Positions 16,901 through 22,900 of a stretch of DNA of 24,643 bases are shown here, in pieces; the first letter of the stretch is position 1; every line of letters begins with the position of its first letter. The notes under the pieces are model-generated. The model ran no database searches and was not told the DNA's origin. It was given only the letters and a program-made list of their open reading frames with translations. The DNA is from Flavobacteriales bacterium (GTDB lineage: Bacteria; Bacteroidota; Bacteroidia; Flavobacteriales_G; Salibacteraceae), in assembly GCA_003499525.1 (NCBI GenBank), contig DNTB01000056.1, positions 1 to 24,643 on the forward strand. Reading direction: 5' to 3'. Made by a program: the position numbers and the translations under genes.

Positions 16901-19900
16901 ACTGTCAGAAACAAAAAGCATGAAACACTTTTGCAACTACCGTTCGTGCGAGGAGGCACGCAGAGATTTAGATAGCCGATTTCACCAATACCATAATACC
17001 CCGCCCAACGCACAATTAGCCATCACCACCCAAAGTGGAGTCAGACTATATTCAACTGGTACCTGGCACCAGGTGTTAAACAATAACATTGCGGATTCGG
17101 TAGAATTTGACCTTTGCAAATGCAACATTGAGTATGAACAGTACATCAGCGGGATCATCGATGGCACGATTCCGAACAATGGCAGAAGTTTTTTAAGCGT
17201 GGATGAGTTTTGTCGGGAAGAAGAGCCTTGTCAGGATCTTGAACAGACCTATTTTAATCTTGTTGATATTCATGATTATGTGTCGCTAAATGGTTTTTTG
17301 ATCAGTGAATGCGTTCCGGAAGACCTATACGCCTACTGCGAGTGTATGCCGGATTTCGAAGATTTTGTGTATCAGATCCTTCTCGGAAACATTGAAATTC
17401 AAGACCCTTCCGAGCTGTGTATCAGCGAGTTTTGTGGCCCGAATATAGACTGCCGGCATAAATATTCCGAATATCGAAGTAAAGTGCTGCAACTCAGAAC
17501 CTGGCTGAACTATCACCCTTCGGTTCCCAACGGATATCAGGGGCAACTTTGTATTCTTTCTGCTGAGGAGTACTCAGAGGCTTGTCATTGCAGCAAGAAC
17601 TATTTGGCTATGATCGACAGCATTCTGATTTCCGGAGTTTCTCACCTTCCTCCTGACCCTACTTATTTGTGTATTAGTAATTTCTGTGCAGGCCCTCCTG
17701 GAGGATGTCTCTCCACTTATGATGCCTATACCAACAAAGTAGATTCTCTAAACACCTGGATAGATACTTCAAATACAGGGTTTAATACCGTTTCTCATGC
17801 CCCCGCTGCCTATTTCGACTCTACACGTTGCTTCTGCTATGATGATTACGCTTCTTTCATCGATAGTGTAATGTCGGGTAGCTATGCTATTCTGCCGCAG
17901 GATTCGCAATTGCTGGATATATCAAGCTATTGCGGTTCCGGAATAGGAATTGGTTGCATAAACCAATATCCGGGGTATTTAGATCGTGTTAATTCATTCA
18001 ACGCAAACTACTTAAACCCTTCAGGAGATACACTTTTTCCCGCTGGCCCCAATGAATTTCTTCAATATTGCGATTGTGTTAACCCCTACAAGAGATATCT
18101 CAAAATAGTAGAGAACTACACCTATCTGGTGCCTTCGGGGAATCACAGTTTTGATATCGCTAATTTCTGCTCCGACAGCTGCGGACAAAAATATTTCAAT
18201 TATGTCGTAACCGTTAAGGATCTGAACGTTCGGCTGAGTAATTCTGGAAATAATACGGTACAACCATTGAATGTAGATACCTTCAAACTGTATTGCGACT
18301 GCTACCCGAGTTATGATTCGCTCATTGATCTTGTAACCAGCAACAGAACCGCTACTATTTTTCCAGATAGTCTGCTACACCTTGACTCCTTCTGCGTATC
18401 CACCCCGGGAGGTTGTGTTGATAAGTATGTTGAATATCAATACTTTATGAGCGATATAAACTCCGTACTAAGGAACCTAAACGGAAAGAACCCAAAAGTA
18501 CTTCCGGTAGTATATCCCGTGCTCCCACATGTTTTCGACAGCTCCATTTGCAGTTGTTTTGACGGATATAAAAATTATTGGAACATTCTCACAGGTGGCG
18601 CCAATAACACAACTAAAAGCGATTACATAATTGACAACTCGGATATCATTAACATCCTTGATTTTTGTGATGAGTGCAACGATAGTTACACCGCATATGT
18701 ACAGGCGGTAAACACCTATAACTCCTGGCAAATACATAATCGATCGTACCCGGCAGCTCTGCTGCGTCCAAATTCTGCCATTCCAAAACCCAATGTGTGC
18801 AATTGCATTCAGGAGTATGTACTCTATCTCACAGAAATCATGCAGGGAAAATACACGGCTCATGAAATACTATCCGCCTACAGCGGATACGGGTATAGAA
18901 CTTTGGACATTATGAACTTTTGTTCAGGAGGCCGCGTACCATATGACAGAGATGGCCTTTGCGATAATCTAAAGGCGCTTTATCAGCAGCGCGCAGATGA
19001 TTACCACAATTGGTTCGGTGCTAACTTAAGTACATTAGCGGCCAATTCTGTAGATACGTCAGGTTTCTCTGACTGTCAAACAAGGATTGATTGCGAATGC
19101 ATCCCCAGATATCTGGCCTTTACCGAGCTCGTTATGATGGGGGCCATTCCGCATCCTCCAGCATATATTTGTGCATATACCTTTTGCGATGACGAATGGT
19201 ATGACACCTATTTTGATAACGGGTGTGGACTTATTCGCGATATATATTCCCTTTCAGTCAAAAACTACGAAGATTTTCAGGATACCAACAGGGCTTATCC
19301 GTCAATCCCTCCATTTTGCCCTTCCATTCCAAGCAGCCCAAACACTGAAGATTGTCGATGTCTGGTGGAGCATAAAAGCTTCCTCGATGTACTGACCACA
19401 GGTGTCATAGGGCCCAAGGAAGTTCAGGATAGTTTATTGTGTGCTGATTTTTATTGCGCGCAGGACAGCATCAACACCGACTACGACCATTCCGGATGTC
19501 CGAATTTTAGCTACCAGAGCTATGTGGGCTTCATCAACGATACCTATTTGCCATTTCAAGGCCTGCATCCTTCCTTCCCAGTTTCTAATTGCTTACTCGA
19601 CACTGCTGATTATGAGCTCCATTGCCACTGCGTTGGCGACTGGATGGTGCATATGTATGACATCATGGCCGATACTTCGAACGGAGCATCTTACGGTGTT
19701 GAGGATGTATGCCTGCAATACTATTGCGGAAGCTCCGCAGACAGCACCTCATGCAGCGCGAAGTACATATGCTATTCCCAAACGGTAGATTCCTTCAATG
19801 TACTGGCTTCAGATCCCGCAAATGGCCTGCCTTCGGCTCCACTATTAAGCTATGCTGAGTTCACCGCGGATTATTGCGATTGCGTAGATCCCTATTTAGC

Positions 19901-22900
19901 CTACCTCAATACTATATTGGATGGCTATTTGGGCTACGGTCTTGTTGATACCGTTAAGCTCGATATCGCATCGCACTGCACCGAACCCCCCTGTATCAAG
20001 AAAATCTTCCCCCTCGAACCACTGGATTCTCTCATTTTGGACGATAGCCTTCGATGTGCCCGCGAACGAGCAGCATTGATCTATCAAAATGCACAAATTG
20101 CTTTCGACGCGTACGTGCGCGACCTCAGAACGGAAATTGCAAACAAATACAGAACACATTGCCTCGTCGACCATCCCACAGAGGAGCTTCACATGCGATA
20201 TGTAAAGTACGAGCACCATTATACGTTGTATTACTACGATCAGGCGGGTAACCTTGTACGCACGGTTCCTCCTGAGGGTGTTGAGTACGTTGATGTGTCA
20301 GATCCAGCTCAGGACCACCAACTGAAGCAGGATAGAGCATCCAATCTGGTAAGTCTTGAACCCGAGCATAGAATGGCCACAACCTACATGTATAATTCTC
20401 ATAATCAGATTATTAGGCAAACCATCGCAGATCATGATACGGTCATAAGAACCCAACTTAGCTCCGCACAGTTATATCCCCTTGACTTTATCCCTGAAGA
20501 GGTAGAGTTTACGAACAACGGTATAGGATACATTGGCGGAAAGATTGATGATGGATTCAATAATCCATACGGCGCAATCTATAAGACCACTGATGCGGGC
20601 TCTAATTGGTCTCCAATGGGCCCCTTTAACTCTGAAACGCTTAATGATGTGCAGGTTGATCCGGCCTCGGGTATAGGTTACGCTGTGGGCGACAACGGTC
20701 TGGTGCTCAAAACAGAAGATCATGGGAGCCACTGGAAAACGATTCAGTTAAACACAGCAGGCCTAAATGGAGATCTCACCTGTGTTGAGATTAGAACAGG
20801 TAGGACCGACACCACCGTGCTCATTGCCGGGCGAAAAGGACTTATTTCATTTTATGATGGCAGTAACTGGAACCAAGACTCATCACATACCAATATCGAT
20901 TTCACGGGTATCGCCTACCAAAACGGGGAGTATTGGCTCACCGGTCATGACCGGCGATTCATCCCTGCCGGAGGTGTTGTTCTTCACGGAAACGGAACAG
21001 GCTCATGGACCGAACTGGATAACATTAAGCCCGCCGAAATCCATGCACTCTCAAAAACCGATAATACTTTATGGGCTGCCGGCCCGCATGGCTTTCTCAT
21101 GCGCAGAAACATAGGTTCCTCTTCAAGTAGCTGGAAAAAAGTGAACACTCACTCTGCATTCGATTTCAAAAAGCTCCACTTTCTTGACGACTCCAATGCC
21201 ATTGCTGTGGCCGAGCAGGATGGATTTCATCAGCTCATCGAGACCTTTGATGCAGGAGCAACGTGGCGTGTGATTCACACAGATTCTAATGAGTTCAGAG
21301 ACTGGGAAATCTACAAGCAGGAGTTTGATCCTAACGGTCAGGTAAATCTGGCCAAAATATTACTCTTCAATAGCCCAAAACCGAATAAAATAGGGTATGT
21401 ATTGAAACCATTAAACGCAAGCGGCCTATATCGTGAGGTTGACTTATCCGCTCTAACGGATACTATCCCGCGCAGACTGGCATCAGCAAAAGAGGACGAC
21501 ATGGGAGCTCTTTTTATCGCGGTGAATTCAGACACCGGCTTTGCCGTTTGTCCGAACGGATATTCGGGCATAAATACCTGGTATGATATCCCAATTCAGA
21601 CATCGTTACAGCACATGACCGACCTTCAAATCGACACGGCACACTTCAATCAAACCGCAGGCAGTAAAGTGTTGGTTCTGGACGGGTCAAATATGGAAAG
21701 AATAACCTTTGATCATAGTTTCGCTAATATTCAGTGGTCCAGTAAAACTTTCTATTCTCAAAAGTTTTCCAGCCTGGGTGGAGGCGAGATTTATACCTAC
21801 AGTCCGGGAAGTACAAAAGTTTATGATACTGATAATACTTCAGTTCAGCTCGCTACTATTCCTTTGAATACCTATGATCTCGTCCCTGATCCTTCCGGCA
21901 ATTTGTGGTCGGTGTCCTACGGACCATTGGATCAATACGATCAAATAGATATTCGCAAAACCAGCACCACTAGCGCATCCTATACTTCTTATAATCTTGA
22001 TTTTCGGCTTCCCCCAATCAACGACATAGATTCCATACCGGGGAGTAACCTTGTTGCCGTAGGCGACGATGGTATAGTGCTCTGTATCAAGAACACCACA
22101 AACTCAGACACGGGTGTAGTTATACAGGCGCCGACGCCTAACAATCTAAATGCCGTCAACCACGCAATTCTATTGTACACGACGGGATTGAAGATAGTGG
22201 GAGATTCGGGAACCTATCTAACACTCAAAGAAGTTACCCTTGATCCACAATTTTATCCGGTCAGCATAAATACTCAGGAAAACTTAACGGACATAGCGAG
22301 TGCGTACTCCACATCTATCATTTCCGGTCAAAACGGGAGTATGTTGAAAGTGAATTTATTCGGTTCGATTCATAATCTGAGCAACCCAACAGGCCAGCCC
22401 ATGAATGCCATTACATACGGCTACTCAGGGCAGCAAATTACCAGTGTGGGAAGCTCCGGTACCGTGCTTTACGGGTATCATTCCAATTTGCAAGAACACC
22501 AGAGGGTGTACATGCCCCCGATGACCGACATGGACTTTTTCGACGAACATCATGGAATGGCAGTTTTCGAAGACTTTTTAATCAGAGGAACACACGACGG
22601 AGGCCACAGCTGGTTCAGTGTACATCCGATAGACACTTTTCATCATGCTAAATTTGCCGTTACTCTTCAAAGTCCGGATTCAGGTTGGGTTTTTGCAAAC
22701 AGAGTTGGTACCATTTCCGATAAAGGATATAAAATCAAAAATGGAAGGCTGTTAGCTCCACAGAATTTTAATAACTTAAATCCATCAGATGCCGTATTTG
22801 CAACACCTCTGTTTGGAGCAGTTTCATCTAACACAGGAAAAACGTACTATACAAAAGATGGAGGTCTAAACTGGCAACATGTTAATAATACAACTTTGAA

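Noticed and set aside
18477..18863. Minus-strand open frame of 128 codons
   Set aside because: It is opposite CxC modules 8 and 9. The plus-strand repeats explain the sequence, and the minus product looks random.
16812..19994. CRISPR array or recent DNA-level tandem repeats
   Set aside because: The repetition exists only at protein level. The units differ in DNA and in length, and no short identical repeats with uniform spacers occur anywhere in the window.
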